The position numbers and the translations under genes were made by a program. Of a stretch of 8,136 nt of DNA, positions 1 to 7,865 are shown piece after piece; the stretch's first letter is position 1, and the number at the start of each line of letters is the position of its first letter. This DNA comes from an uncultured Bacteroidales bacterium. Its GTDB lineage: Bacteria; Bacteroidota; Bacteroidia; Bacteroidales; UBA932. The stretch lies in the NCBI GenBank assembly GCA_934725285.1, contig CAKVBK010000082.1, positions 1 through 8,136 of the forward strand. The letters are read 5' to 3'. The notes under the pieces are model-generated. The model did no database searches. It had not been told where the DNA came from and worked only from the letters and a program-made list of their open reading frames with translations.

Positions 1-303
1 TGGCTGAAAGATACCGGTAGAGAAACTGGCTATCTGTTTCTCAACAGATTCGGGGAACGGATAACGACGAGGGGCATTGCGCAGCAGTTGAAAAACTATG
101 CAGTTAAGTATAAGCTCAACCCCAAAGTCGTTTATCCTCACTCATTCCGCCATAGGTTTGCAAAGAACTTCCTCGAAAAATATAACGACATCGCACTTCT
201 GGCGGATCTGATGGGACACGAAAGCATCGAAACCACAAGAATATATTTACGTAGGACATCAAACGAACAGCAGCAAATCGTTGATAATGTGATAACTTGG
301 TAA
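1..303 (+). CDS. Tyrosine recombinase/integrase, C-terminal part (5' end outside window)
   Basis: The frame is open from base 1 to the TAA at 301-303, so this is the last 100 codons of a longer gene. Tyrosine recombinases cut and rejoin DNA through a covalent 3'-phosphotyrosine intermediate. Three of the catalytic residues are visible. The HxxR box (HSFRH) has His at codon 47 (139-141) and Arg at codon 50 (148-150). The second His is in LMGHESIETT (codon 73, 217-219). The nucleophile Tyr is in TRIYLRR (codon 82, 244-246). The first catalytic Arg would lie upstream of the window. The tail (EQQQIVDNVITW) resembles the usual ends of Bacteroidales integrases, so the C-terminus looks native rather than truncated. 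An internal TTG at 88 is not the true start. The gene could serve an integrative element, a prophage or an invertible region; the sequence here does not decide which. It abuts an acetyltransferase remnant on the other strand. Confidence 0.88.
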   Translation, partial: WLKDTGRETGYLFLNRFGERITTRGIAQQLKNYAVKYKLNPKVVYPHSFRHRFAKNFLEKYNDIALLADLMGHESIETTRIYLRRTSNEQQQIVDNVITW

Positions 304-536
304 AATTCATAAGAGTAATCCTTCAGCCTCTTGATGACTCTGTCCGGTTTGCTGACCGCAAGGGAACCAGCCGGGATGTCCTTGACCACAATGCTGCTGG
401 CGCTGATGGTGCAGCCGTCCCCGATTGTCACACTGGGGAGGATGGTGACGTGGTCGCCGATCCAGCAGTCGTTTCCGATGGTCACAGGTTTGGCCTATTC
501 CTCACGTGTCAACCTTTCTTGTGGATCTGTGCTATA
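304..536 (-). pseudogene. Remnant of a maltose/galactoside-type sugar O-acetyltransferase (left-handed beta-helix)
   Basis: Read on the minus strand from about 536, the frame gives TDPQERLTREE, then a TAG stop (497-495), then AKPVTIGNDCWIGDHVTILP, then IGDGCTISASSIVVKDIPAG and VIKRLKDY. This matches the C-terminal hexapeptide-repeat half of maltose/galactoside O-acetyltransferases, which move acetyl from acetyl-CoA to a sugar hydroxyl. In that family the residue between ERL..E and AKPVTIG is typically Tyr, so the TAG looks like a Tyr codon (TAT or TAC) turned into a stop. The N-terminal half is missing: upstream of about 536 the frame meets TGA and loses resemblance. The native stop codon is also missing, and the frame runs on antisense into the integrase. 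A short product could only start at the GTG at 485-483 and would lack the acetyl-acceptor half, so it is very unlikely to be active. Similarity ends almost exactly at the integrase stop codon, which suggests a rearrangement or integration scar. Confidence 0.8.
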
Positions 537-589
537 AGTTTTTCATTGGTAATATAGTATGTTATAACTGTACTTTGGTGAAATAATGT

Positions 590-597
590 TATTTTTG
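590..597 (+). promoter_or_regulatory. Possible -7 box for the exonuclease-helicase gene
   Basis: TATTTTTG fits the Bacteroides -7 consensus TAnnTTTG and lies 39 bases before the ATG at 637. No good -33 element sits at the usual spacing of about 19-20 bases; a TTTG at 574-577 is too close. The surrounding 541-600 stretch is clearly richer in A+T than the genes around it, as expected of a promoter region. This is a weak call. Confidence 0.25.
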
Positions 598-636
598 CTC
601 CCGTAATCAACGAGTTGAAGCAATCGAGAAGAGTTT

Positions 637-3600
637 ATGATGAAAATCGCCTTCATAGACCTTGAGATAGACGGCAGAGGCAAGATTCTTGACATCGGGG
701 GAGTGAAAGACGGACAACGGTTTCATTCCTCCATACTCAGTGGTTTTATAGAATTCATCTCGGATTGTGATATTCTTTGCGGGCACAATATCATTGATCA
801 TGACATCAAGTACCTTGAATCTTTCCTTAAGAAGGAATATGTCCTCGTAGACACTCTGTATCTTTCACCGCTGCTTTTCCCGCTCAAGCCTTATCACAAG
901 CTGCTCAAGGATGACAAAATACTTTCTGATGAGTTGAACAACCCGTTGAGTGACAGCCTGAAGGCTCAATCTCTCTACGGGGATGAGGTGAAGGTGTTCA
1001 ATGCATTGGACAAGGATTTCCAACAGTTGTACTATGATCTGCTGAACGAAGATATCCACTTTTCCGGATTCTTTAAAAGCATTGGATATGTTCCTTCAAG
1101 GAGACCGTTCTTTTTCCGGAAATCCGCGTCGGACCTTATCCGTGTGCTGTTGAGAGGCAAAATCTGTGAGCATGCCGATGTCGAGTCTTTTGTCGGGGAT
1201 CACAAGATTGAATGTGCCTATGCGGTGGCTTTGATAGGCACAGACGACAGGAACTCCATAACACCAGCATGGATTCTGCACAACTACCCTGGTGTCGAGA
1301 ACATTGTCAGGGACCTCCGCGCCGTCAACTGTGGAGATTCCAGGTGTAAGTATTGCTCGCAAAAACTGAATGCTGAATATTCATTGAAAAGATGGTTCGG
1401 CTACGATCATTTCAGGACTTTTGGAGGAGAACCTTTGCAGGAGAACGCTGCCAAGGCTGCGATCGGAGGGGAATCCTTGCTTGCGATATTCCCGACAGGA
1501 GGAGGAAAGTCACTGACATTCCAGCTGCCGGCGTTGATGGCTGGGGAGACTGTCAGAGGACTGACCGTGGTGATCTCACCGCTCCAGTCCCTGATGAAGG
1601 ATCAGGTGGAGAATCTTGAAAAGAAGGGAATATCGGAAGCGTTGTATATCAACGGTTTGCTCTCTCCGATAGAACGCCGCAACGCTTTGGAGCGGGTCGA
1701 ATCCGGTGAGGCCTCTCTGCTATACATTGCGCCTGAGCAGCTTCGTTCCAAGACCATTGAAAAGGTCCTTATGTCCAGAACCGTGGTCAGAATCGTGATA
1801 GACGAGGCGCATTGCTTCTCCGCATGGGGACAGGACTTTCGGATTGAATATATGTTCATAGGGGAGTTCATCAAGAATCTTCAGTATAGCAAGGGAATAG
1901 GCACACCGATTCCGGTATCATGCTTCACTGCGACGGCTAAACCTAAGGTCATCAGCGATATATGTGACTATTTCAGGGATCGCTTGAATATCACCTTGAA
2001 GCGTTTCACGACAGATGTGGCGCGCACCAACCTGCGCTATACAGTCTTGTTCAGGGCTACAGATGAGGACAAGTATCAGACTCTCAGGAATCTGCTTGAC
2101 GGTACCAAATGCCCGGCGATTGTTTATGTCACCAGAACCAAGGCCGCGGAGAAAATTGCTGAACGGCTTTGCAAAGACGGATTGGATGCCAAGGCATTCC
2201 ACGGTCAGATGGAGGTGGGCTCGAAGGTCAAGGCTCAGGATGATTTCATGAGCGATAAGATCAGGGTCATCGTGGCGACATCCGCGTTCGGAATGGGAGT
2301 GGACAAGAGTGATGTCGGCCTTGTGGTGCACTACGAGATTTCCGACTCGCTGGAAAATTATATTCAGGAAGCGGGAAGGGCAGGGCGTGATGTAAACTCT
2401 CGGGCGGATTGCTACGTCCTTTACAATGACGATGACCTTAACAAGCATTTCATCCTTCTGAATCAGACGAAGCTTACATTGAGTGAGATCAATCAGGTCT
2501 GGAGCGCTGTGAAGAAACTGACGGCGAAGCACGATACTATTCACATATCCGCTTTGGAAATCGCTCGGAAAGCCGGTTGGGAGGAAATCCGGGACGTGGA
2601 GACAAAAGTCAAAAGCGCGATCGCCGCCCTGGAGACAGCCGGCTATCTGAGACGAGGAATGAACAGCCCGAGGATATTCGCGACAAGCATAGTTCCAAGG
2701 AATATGGATGAGGCGTCTGAGCGGATAGAAAGATGTCCGGATTTCACCGAAGATGACAAGCTGGATGCCAGAAGGATCATCAAGTCCTTGATCTCGGAGC
2801 GCAGCCGCTCGCGTGCCGGAACTGCCGAGGCTGAATCCCGCGTTGATTATCTTTCGGACATGCTTGGCATCGAGACCCGCAAGGTGATCAGCATTGTAGA
2901 GAGGATGCGCGTCGCCGGAATCCTTGCGAAGGACGATGACATGACCGCTTACCTCCGGCTTCGTCAACTCAAGAAATTCAACTATTATGTCCAGTTGGAA
3001 AAATTTCTTGTGCAGGCAATCATCGGAGAATGTGACAAGTTCAGTCTGAAGGAAATCAATGAGAAAGCAATCGAATCCGGAATCTCAAAATCCACTGTGA
3101 GGGACATCCGTACCATATTGTTTTTCTGGACGATAAGGCACTATGTCGAAAAACGCTCTGTCACCGATGATTATATTCAGATTACACCTGAGGTGTCGGC
3201 CACGGATCTCGAAAGACAACTTTCCGCACGTAACTCCGTGGCGTCATTCGTTGTCGATCGTTTCAAGAACAGCGGCACGGAAGAGGACGGAGAGGTCAAG
3301 GTCGGTTTCTCTCTCGCCGGACTTGTCGGTGATTACAACGACAGCAACCTTTTTCCGGAGAAAGCCGATGTCGGAATTGCGGAAGAGGCTCTCCTGTTCC
3401 TCGCCAAGACCGGGATCCTGAATCTGGAAGGAGGCTTTATGGTCTTGTATAACAAGTTGCAGATCGAACGGCTCAAAGACAGCAAATGCCGTTACAAAAA
3501 AGACGACTACCACGATCTGGACGATTTCTACAAGCAGAGGATCAGGCAGATCCACATCATAGGAAAGTATGCGAATATGATGGTGTCCGACAAAAAGCGG

Positions 3601-5421
3601 GCGATGGAATATATCCATGACTACTTCGTGCTGGATTTCAAAACCTTCATCAAGAAATATTTCGACTCTAAGGAGGCGAAAAGGATAGACCGGAACATAA
3701 GCGATAAAAAGTACGATGAACTGTTCGGCAGCCTGACCGGAACACAGTCAGACATAATCAATGACAGCGAGTCAAGGTTCATTGTTGTGCCGGCAGGGCC
3801 GGGAAGCGGCAAGACCTATGTCCTTGTCCGCAAATTGGCATCGCTGATCCTCTTGGAGGATGTCAAGTCGGAGCAGCTTTTGATGCTGACATTCTCAAGG
3901 GCCGCGGCTGTCGAGTTCAAGAAGAGGCTCAGGGATCTTATCGGCAACGCCGCTGAATATGTAGAGATCAAGACTTTTCATTCATATTCATTTGATATTC
4001 TTGGAAGGAAGGGGGCGGTCGAAGGGTCTGAGCATATTGTCTCCGATGCTGTCGAGGAGATCCGTTCCGGCCGGGTGGAAAGAAGCCGGATAACCAAGTC
4101 GATTCTTGTTATTGATGAAGCTCAGGATCTTGGCGGACATGAGTTCGCGCTGGTTAAGGAGCTTATCCGCTGCAATGAGGACATGAGGGTCATAGCCGTC
4201 GGAGACGATGACCAGAATATCTACGAGTTCCGTGGCTCGGACTCCGGGAATATGAAATCCTTGATCACTGAATATGGCGCCTCGGTGTATGATATGCTTG
4301 AGAACTTCAGAAGCTCAAAGGCGGTCATTTCCTTGGCAAACTCCTATGTCAAAGGAATATCCGGCCGTCTCAAGTCCGCACCGATCGTAGGCAAAAGGGA
4401 TGAGCCCGGGCGCGTGCGTCTGGTCAGGCATACAACAGCGGATTACGAGCAAGCCATTGTCAATGAGATCCTTTGCGACAGGCTTCCCGGTACAGTCTGC
4501 GTGCTTGCCGCCACTAATGACGATGCGTTGATAATCTCGGCTTTGCTGAATAAATCCGGACGGAAAGCTCGCCTTGTCCAATCCAGAGAAGGTTTTCAGT
4601 TGTCAGACCTTGCTGAATTCAGAACTTTTCTTGAGGCTGTGCGGAAATATGATGTAGCTTGTGTCGACAACGCAAAATGGTCTGAAGCCGCTGATTCAGT
4701 GCGTGTACTCTTCCAAGACAGCTTATGTCTCGATCTGCTTGATAACTGTCTGACCGCATTCAATGAGGAATATCCTGACCGCAAGTATGTCTCTGATTTC
4801 GAGAACTTCCTGTTGGAGTCCCAGCTGGAGGATTTCACAAGATCCAAGGGGTCAGAGGTGGTGGTCTCCACAATCCACAAAGCGAAAGGCTGTGAATATG
4901 ACAACGTGTACATCTCATTGAAGGGAATCCGTGATGTCACTGACAGGGAACGCCGGATGGTCTATGTCGGGATGACTCGGGCCAAGAACAATCTCTCGGT
5001 GCATTTTGATAGCGGGAATATATTCACAGATGTCGCCTCCAGGGCTGTGATGGTCTGTGACAGTTCTGTTTATGGAGCTCCAGAAGAGGTTCTGATGCAG
5101 CTATGCCATCGGGATGTCGTGCTTGATATGTTCAAGGGCAACCAGGCTCTGCTGAAATGGCTTCACTCGGGCACTGCCCTTGGGCTTGATGGCGATTATC
5201 TTACTGTTGAGGCCGGAGGACACCGCGTGAAGGTTTTGAAATTCTCGTCTTTGTTTCGTGATAAGCTTGCGAAAATGGAATCCAAAGGATATGTCCCGGT
5301 CGAGGCCAAGGTCAGATTCCAGACGTTTTGGCGTTATGACGAACCAGCCGATGGACGTGTGGACCCTATCCGTCGTGAGACAATGATCATTCTGCCCGAC
5401 TTGCTTCTCCGTAAGCTATAA
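637..5421 (+). CDS. DEDD exonuclease - RecQ helicase - UvrD-like helicase fusion protein (1594 aa)
   Basis: This is a large cytoplasmic DNA-processing enzyme with three modules. (1) Residues 1-125 are a DnaQ-like exonuclease: motif I FIDLE (D8, E10), motif II GHNIIDHDIKYL (probably D56), motif III NNPLSD (D106), with Asn101 where DEDDh enzymes have His. (2) Residues 250-610 are a RecQ SF2 core: Gln268 of motif 0, Walker A PTGGGKS 286-292, DEAH 389-392, aromatic loop FSAWGQDFR, FTATA 430-434, and motif VI QEAGRAGRD 577-585. A C-x4-C-x2-C knuckle (C232, C237, C240) precedes the core, and no cysteine cluster follows it. Residues 635-850 look like winged-helix segments. (3) Residues 1033-1455 are a UvrD/Rep SF1 helicase: Q motif LTGTQSD, Walker A AGPGSGKT 1053-1060, DEAQD 1160-1164, GDDDQNIYEFRG, and motifs STIHKAKG and VYVGMTRAK. 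The final 115 or so residues are unrecognised. The start is ATG 637 (a second ATG follows at 640), because the exonuclease fold begins at once; GAGAAGAG at 626-633 may help ribosome binding. RecQ and UvrD families both move 3' to 5'. A role in repair or defence is inferred. Confidence 0.93.
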   Translation: MMKIAFIDLEIDGRGKILDIGGVKDGQRFHSSILSGFIEFISDCDILCGHNIIDHDIKYLESFLKKEYVLVDTLYLSPLLFPLKPYHKLLKDDKILSDELNNPLSDSLKAQSLYGDEVKVFNALDKDFQQLYYDLLNEDIHFSGFFKSIGYVPSRRPFFFRKSASDLIRVLLRGKICEHADVESFVGDHKIECAYAVALIGTDDRNSITPAWILHNYPGVENIVRDLRAVNCGDSRCKYCSQKLNAEYSLKRWFGYDHFRTFGGEPLQENAAKAAIGGESLLAIFPTGGGKSLTFQLPALMAGETVRGLTVVISPLQSLMKDQVENLEKKGISEALYINGLLSPIERRNALERVESGEASLLYIAPEQLRSKTIEKVLMSRTVVRIVIDEAHCFSAWGQDFRIEYMFIGEFIKNLQYSKGIGTPIPVSCFTATAKPKVISDICDYFRDRLNITLKRFTTDVARTNLRYTVLFRATDEDKYQTLRNLLDGTKCPAIVYVTRTKAAEKIAERLCKDGLDAKAFHGQMEVGSKVKAQDDFMSDKIRVIVATSAFGMGVDKSDVGLVVHYEISDSLENYIQEAGRAGRDVNSRADCYVLYNDDDLNKHFILLNQTKLTLSEINQVWSAVKKLTAKHDTIHISALEIARKAGWEEIRDVETKVKSAIAALETAGYLRRGMNSPRIFATSIVPRNMDEASERIERCPDFTEDDKLDARRIIKSLISERSRSRAGTAEAESRVDYLSDMLGIETRKVISIVERMRVAGILAKDDDMTAYLRLRQLKKFNYYVQLEKFLVQAIIGECDKFSLKEINEKAIESGISKSTVRDIRTILFFWTIRHYVEKRSVTDDYIQITPEVSATDLERQLSARNSVASFVVDRFKNSGTEEDGEVKVGFSLAGLVGDYNDSNLFPEKADVGIAEEALLFLAKTGILNLEGGFMVLYNKLQIERLKDSKCRYKKDDYHDLDDFYKQRIRQIHIIGKYANMMVSDKKRAMEYIHDYFVLDFKTFIKKYFDSKEAKRIDRNISDKKYDELFGSLTGTQSDIINDSESRFIVVPAGPGSGKTYVLVRKLASLILLEDVKSEQLLMLTFSRAAAVEFKKRLRDLIGNAAEYVEIKTFHSYSFDILGRKGAVEGSEHIVSDAVEEIRSGRVERSRITKSILVIDEAQDLGGHEFALVKELIRCNEDMRVIAVGDDDQNIYEFRGSDSGNMKSLITEYGASVYDMLENFRSSKAVISLANSYVKGISGRLKSAPIVGKRDEPGRVRLVRHTTADYEQAIVNEILCDRLPGTVCVLAATNDDALIISALLNKSGRKARLVQSREGFQLSDLAEFRTFLEAVRKYDVACVDNAKWSEAADSVRVLFQDSLCLDLLDNCLTAFNEEYPDRKYVSDFENFLLESQLEDFTRSKGSEVVVSTIHKAKGCEYDNVYISLKGIRDVTDRERRMVYVGMTRAKNNLSVHFDSGNIFTDVASRAVMVCDSSVYGAPEEVLMQLCHRDVVLDMFKGNQALLKWLHSGTALGLDGDYLTVEAGGHRVKVLKFSSLFRDKLAKMESKGYVPVEAKVRFQTFWRYDEPADGRVDPIRRETMIILPDLLLRKL

Positions 5422-5489
5422 AAATAGACAAGCGTGCAGTTTGTTTTATTTTAAGCGGCACTCTGGCTTATTAAGGTGACTAAAATATC

Positions 5490-5521
5490 AGCGCGGATGT
5501 GGGAGCCGCTCAGCAATGAGC
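5490..5521 (-). terminator. Possible terminator of the glpK-glpF operon
   Basis: On the minus strand, about 40 bases after the glpF stop, AGCGG (5510-5506) pairs with CCGCGCT (5496-5490) across a 9-base loop, with one bulged base. The T-rich GATATTTTAG follows. A second, overlapping 5-bp hairpin uses GCTCA (5508-5512) and TGAGC (5517-5521) around a 4-base loop. The two stems share bases and would compete. The T-tract is short and interrupted, so this is a moderate-to-weak candidate. It lies in the gap between two converging transcription units, where a terminator is expected. No convincing hairpin is seen right after the helicase gene. Confidence 0.35.
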
Positions 5522-5549
5522 TACGTGAAGATATGTCCAAACGGTGCAT

Positions 5550-6272
5550 TCAGAAGAGCACGGTGAAGACGATGGCCGCGAAGGCGGCGCCGGCGATAGG
5601 GCCGAGGACCGGGATCCAGCTGTAGGACCAGCCGCTGTCGCGCTTGGGACTCTTCATCGGGAGGATGGCGTGGGCGATTCTCGGGGCAAGGTCTCTGGCT
5701 GGGTTGATCGCATAGCCGGTCGCTCCGCCGAGGGACATTCCGATGGCCATTATCAGCATGGTGACCGGGAAAGCTCCGACTGTGCCGAGGCCGATGTCGG
5801 CAGAGTTGCCGGGAGCGGAAAACATCAGGATGCAGAGCACCAGAAGCCATGTTCCGACGAACTCGCAGAAGAAGTTCCTGCCGGGATTGTGGATCGCTGG
5901 CATTGTGCAGAACGTCCCGAGTTTTGTGTCCGGATCCTCGGTCGCGTCATAGTGATCCTTGTAGAAAGCCCACACGAGGGCGGCTCCGAAAAATCCGCCG
6001 AGCATCTGGGCTATGATGTAGCCGGGAACCAAGGACCATGAGAAAGAACCGGCAACGGCGAGACCTATAGAGACGGCAGGGTTTAGGTGAGCCCCCGAAT
6101 ATGGACCGGCAATGAACACACCACACATGACCGCGAAGCCCCAGGCCATTGTGACTACCGTCCATCCCGCCCCTTTGCCTTTTGATTTTTCGAGACTTGT
6201 GCATGCGCAGACACCGTCGCCCAAAAGAATGAGAACAAGAGTGCCGAGAAACTCGGCGAGATAAGGATTCAT
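5550..6272 (-). CDS. glpF: Glycerol facilitator (aquaporin/MIP family channel)
   Basis: This inner-membrane channel lets glycerol, and probably other small polyols, enter by diffusion. The 240-residue length is normal for the family. Both pore half-helix motifs are present: SGAHLNPAVS with NPA at 64-66, and GYAINPARD with NPA at 190-192. Arg193 is the expected selectivity-filter arginine, and Asp194 right after it is a mark of glycerol facilitators as opposed to strict water channels. Hydrophobic segments fit six membrane helices, starting with EFLGTLVLILLGDG near the N-terminus and ending with GPIAGAAFAAIVFTVLF. The ATG at 6272 places the first helix at the very start, as usual. The gene starts 13-14 bases after the glpK stop, so the two are almost certainly co-transcribed, and GlpK phosphorylation would pull glycerol in. 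There is no clear Shine-Dalgarno, only AT-rich sequence, as is common in Bacteroidota. Substrate range beyond glycerol is not decidable here. Confidence 0.93.
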   Translation of the reverse strand: MNPYLAEFLGTLVLILLGDGVCACTSLEKSKGKGAGWTVVTMAWGFAVMCGVFIAGPYSGAHLNPAVSIGLAVAGSFSWSLVPGYIIAQMLGGFFGAALVWAFYKDHYDATEDPDTKLGTFCTMPAIHNPGRNFFCEFVGTWLLVLCILMFSAPGNSADIGLGTVGAFPVTMLIMAIGMSLGGATGYAINPARDLAPRIAHAILPMKSPKRDSGWSYSWIPVLGPIAGAAFAAIVFTVLF

Positions 6273-6286
6273 ATTCGTTAATTATT

Positions 6287-7768
6287 TTATTTCTTCGTGA
6301 GTGTCCTGCTGATTGCTTCCGCCCAACCTGCTTTGGCGGCTTTGACGGTGGCTTCGTCCATTGATGGGGTGAAGACACGGTCTGACTGCCATTGTTTCTT
6401 CACATCGTCAATGCTCTCCCAGAAGCCGACGGCGAGGCCTGCGAGATAGGCTGCTCCAAGTGCGGTGGTCTCCGTGACTTTAGGCCGGATGACTTTGGCT
6501 CCGAGAATGTCGGACTGGAACTGCATCATCAGATTGTTCCGGGACGCTCCGCCGTCAACCTTGAGCTCGCCCAGATGGATGCCGGCGTCCTTCTCCATAG
6601 CTGCCACGATGTCCATTGTCTGGAAAGCGATGCCTTCGAGGGCGGCCCTTGCGATGTGCGCGGCTTTAGTGCCACGGGTGATTCCGAATATGCTGCCTTG
6701 GGCATGCGGATCCCAATACGGGGCTCCCAGGCCGGTCAAAGCAGGGACCAAGTACACACCACCGTTATCGGGCACAGATGCGGCCAAGGCCTCTACCTCC
6801 GAGGAACTCTTGATTATCCCGAGCCCGTCGCGAAGCCACTGAACCACGGAGCCGGCCACGAAAATCGATCCCTCCAAAGCGTAGTTGACCTTGTCTCCGA
6901 TCTTCCAAGCGATGGTCGCCAAAAGGTTGTTATGTGACATTATCGGCTTCTCTCCGGTGTTCATCAAAAGGAAGCATCCTGTTCCATAAGTGTTTTTGAC
7001 AGAGCCTGGTTCGGTGCACATCTGGCCGAACAGAGCTGCCTGTTGGTCTCCGGCGATGCCGGTCACCGGCACTTCTCCACCGAGCAGGCTGGTCTGGCCG
7101 TAGATTTCGGAGGAAGACTTCACCTGAGGCATCATCGAGAGCGGAATGTTCAGAATGTCAAGGAGTTCCTCGTCCCATTGGAGGGTGTTGATGTTGAACA
7201 GCATCGTGCGGGATGCGTTGCTTACATCGGTGACGTGTTCGTGGCCACCGGTCAGATTCCACACGAGCCAGCTGTCAACGGTTCCGAAGCGCAGCTTGCC
7301 TTGCTCCGCGCGCTCTCTGGCGCCCGGCACATTATCCAGAATCCAGCGGATTTTCGTTCCGGAGAAATAAGCGTCAATGATCAGACCGGTCTTCTTGCGG
7401 ATCAGCTCCGTCATCCCGGCGGCCTTGAGGGAATCACAGAAATCAGAAGTCCTTCTGTCCTGCCATACGATTGCATGGCAGACCGGCTTGCCGGTCTCCG
7501 CGTCCCAGACAATTGTGGTCTCGCGCTGGTTGGTTATTCCGATCGCGGCGATGTCCGATCCTCCAAGTCCCAGCGACGCCACGGCTTCCGTCATGACCGC
7601 ATATTCCGAAGACCAGATGTCCATCGGGTCGTGCTCCACCAGCCCCGGCTTGGGAAAATGTTGGGTGAACTCTTTCTGACACACGGCCTTGGCTTCCCCT
7701 TTCCTGTTGAAGACGATGGCTCTTGACGAGCTTGTGCCCTGATCAAGGGCAAGAATATATTCTTTCAT
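6287..7768 (-). CDS. glpK: Glycerol kinase (FGGY family)
   Basis: The enzyme phosphorylates glycerol with ATP to sn-glycerol 3-phosphate in the cytoplasm, trapping glycerol that enters through GlpF. The protein is full length (493 aa) and all FGGY landmarks are present: the phosphate-binding loop [15 protein letters not shown] at the N-terminus, [63 protein letters not shown] and the ATPase segment [10 protein letters not shown]. Counting from the ATG, the residues expected to hold glycerol are R82, E83, W102, Y134, D241 and F266; D241 is the expected catalytic base. I chose the ATG at 7768-7766 because it gives the standard opening [12 protein letters not shown]; an in-frame TTG two codons upstream (7774) is possible but less likely. 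The His-containing loop that HPr phosphorylates in Firmicutes glycerol kinases is replaced here (TSLLGGEVP), so that control is probably absent. The gene is first in an operon with glpF. Confidence 0.96.
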   Translation of the reverse strand: MKEYILALDQGTSSSRAIVFNRKGEAKAVCQKEFTQHFPKPGLVEHDPMDIWSSEYAVMTEAVASLGLGGSDIAAIGITNQRETTIVWDAETGKPVCHAIVWQDRRTSDFCDSLKAAGMTELIRKKTGLIIDAYFSGTKIRWILDNVPGARERAEQGKLRFGTVDSWLVWNLTGGHEHVTDVSNASRTMLFNINTLQWDEELLDILNIPLSMMPQVKSSSEIYGQTSLLGGEVPVTGIAGDQQAALFGQMCTEPGSVKNTYGTGCFLLMNTGEKPIMSHNNLLATIAWKIGDKVNYALEGSIFVAGSVVQWLRDGLGIIKSSSEVEALAASVPDNGGVYLVPALTGLGAPYWDPHAQGSIFGITRGTKAAHIARAALEGIAFQTMDIVAAMEKDAGIHLGELKVDGGASRNNLMMQFQSDILGAKVIRPKVTETTALGAAYLAGLAVGFWESIDDVKKQWQSDRVFTPSMDEATVKAAKAGWAEAISRTLTKK

Positions 7769-7831
7769 ATTCAAAAATTTATGAATATAAATGTGTTAGA
7801 AATATGATGGTTTATGCCGCCCAAATGCGAC

Positions 7832-7863
7832 CGGGCAAACTAAGGAATAACCCCGCTTGCCCG
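7832..7863 (-). promoter_or_regulatory. Inverted repeat at the predicted glpK transcription start
   Basis: CGGGCAA (7832-7838) and TTGCCCG (7857-7863) form a perfect 7-bp inverted repeat with an 18-base spacer. From the promoter placement just upstream, transcription of glpK should begin at about 7858-7861. The repeat would therefore be either a stem-loop at the very 5' end of the roughly 90-base leader or a DNA operator covering the start site. No T-tract follows on the minus strand, so it is not a typical terminator for the upstream transporter gene. Its function is inferred. Confidence 0.45.
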
Positions 7864-7865
7864 AA

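Noticed and set aside
138..485. Minus-strand frame of 115 codons taken as a complete acetyltransferase gene
   Set aside because: Only its first 60 or so codons resemble an acetyltransferase. The rest is antisense to the integrase, and the similarity extends upstream through a TAG, so it is a gene remnant rather than a whole gene.
1918..2967. Open minus-strand frame of 349 codons opposite the RecQ region
   Set aside because: It lies wholly antisense to conserved RecQ helicase motifs, and its translation is rich in His, Arg and Cys without any recognisable domain. It is a shadow of the coding strand.
5422..5475. Rho-independent terminator directly after the helicase gene
   Set aside because: The best pairing is GTGC with GCAC across a loop of about 20 bases with no T-tract after it, which is too weak to call.
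5544..7726. Several plus-strand open frames (165, 181 and 227 codons, among others) opposite glpF and glpK
   Set aside because: They are antisense to strongly conserved MIP and FGGY proteins, have low-complexity or His/Arg/Gly-rich translations, and show no family features.
7832..7863. The inverted repeat as a terminator of the BASS transporter gene
   Set aside because: No T-rich tract follows the second arm in the direction of transcription, and the repeat lies downstream of a good promoter at its predicted start site.
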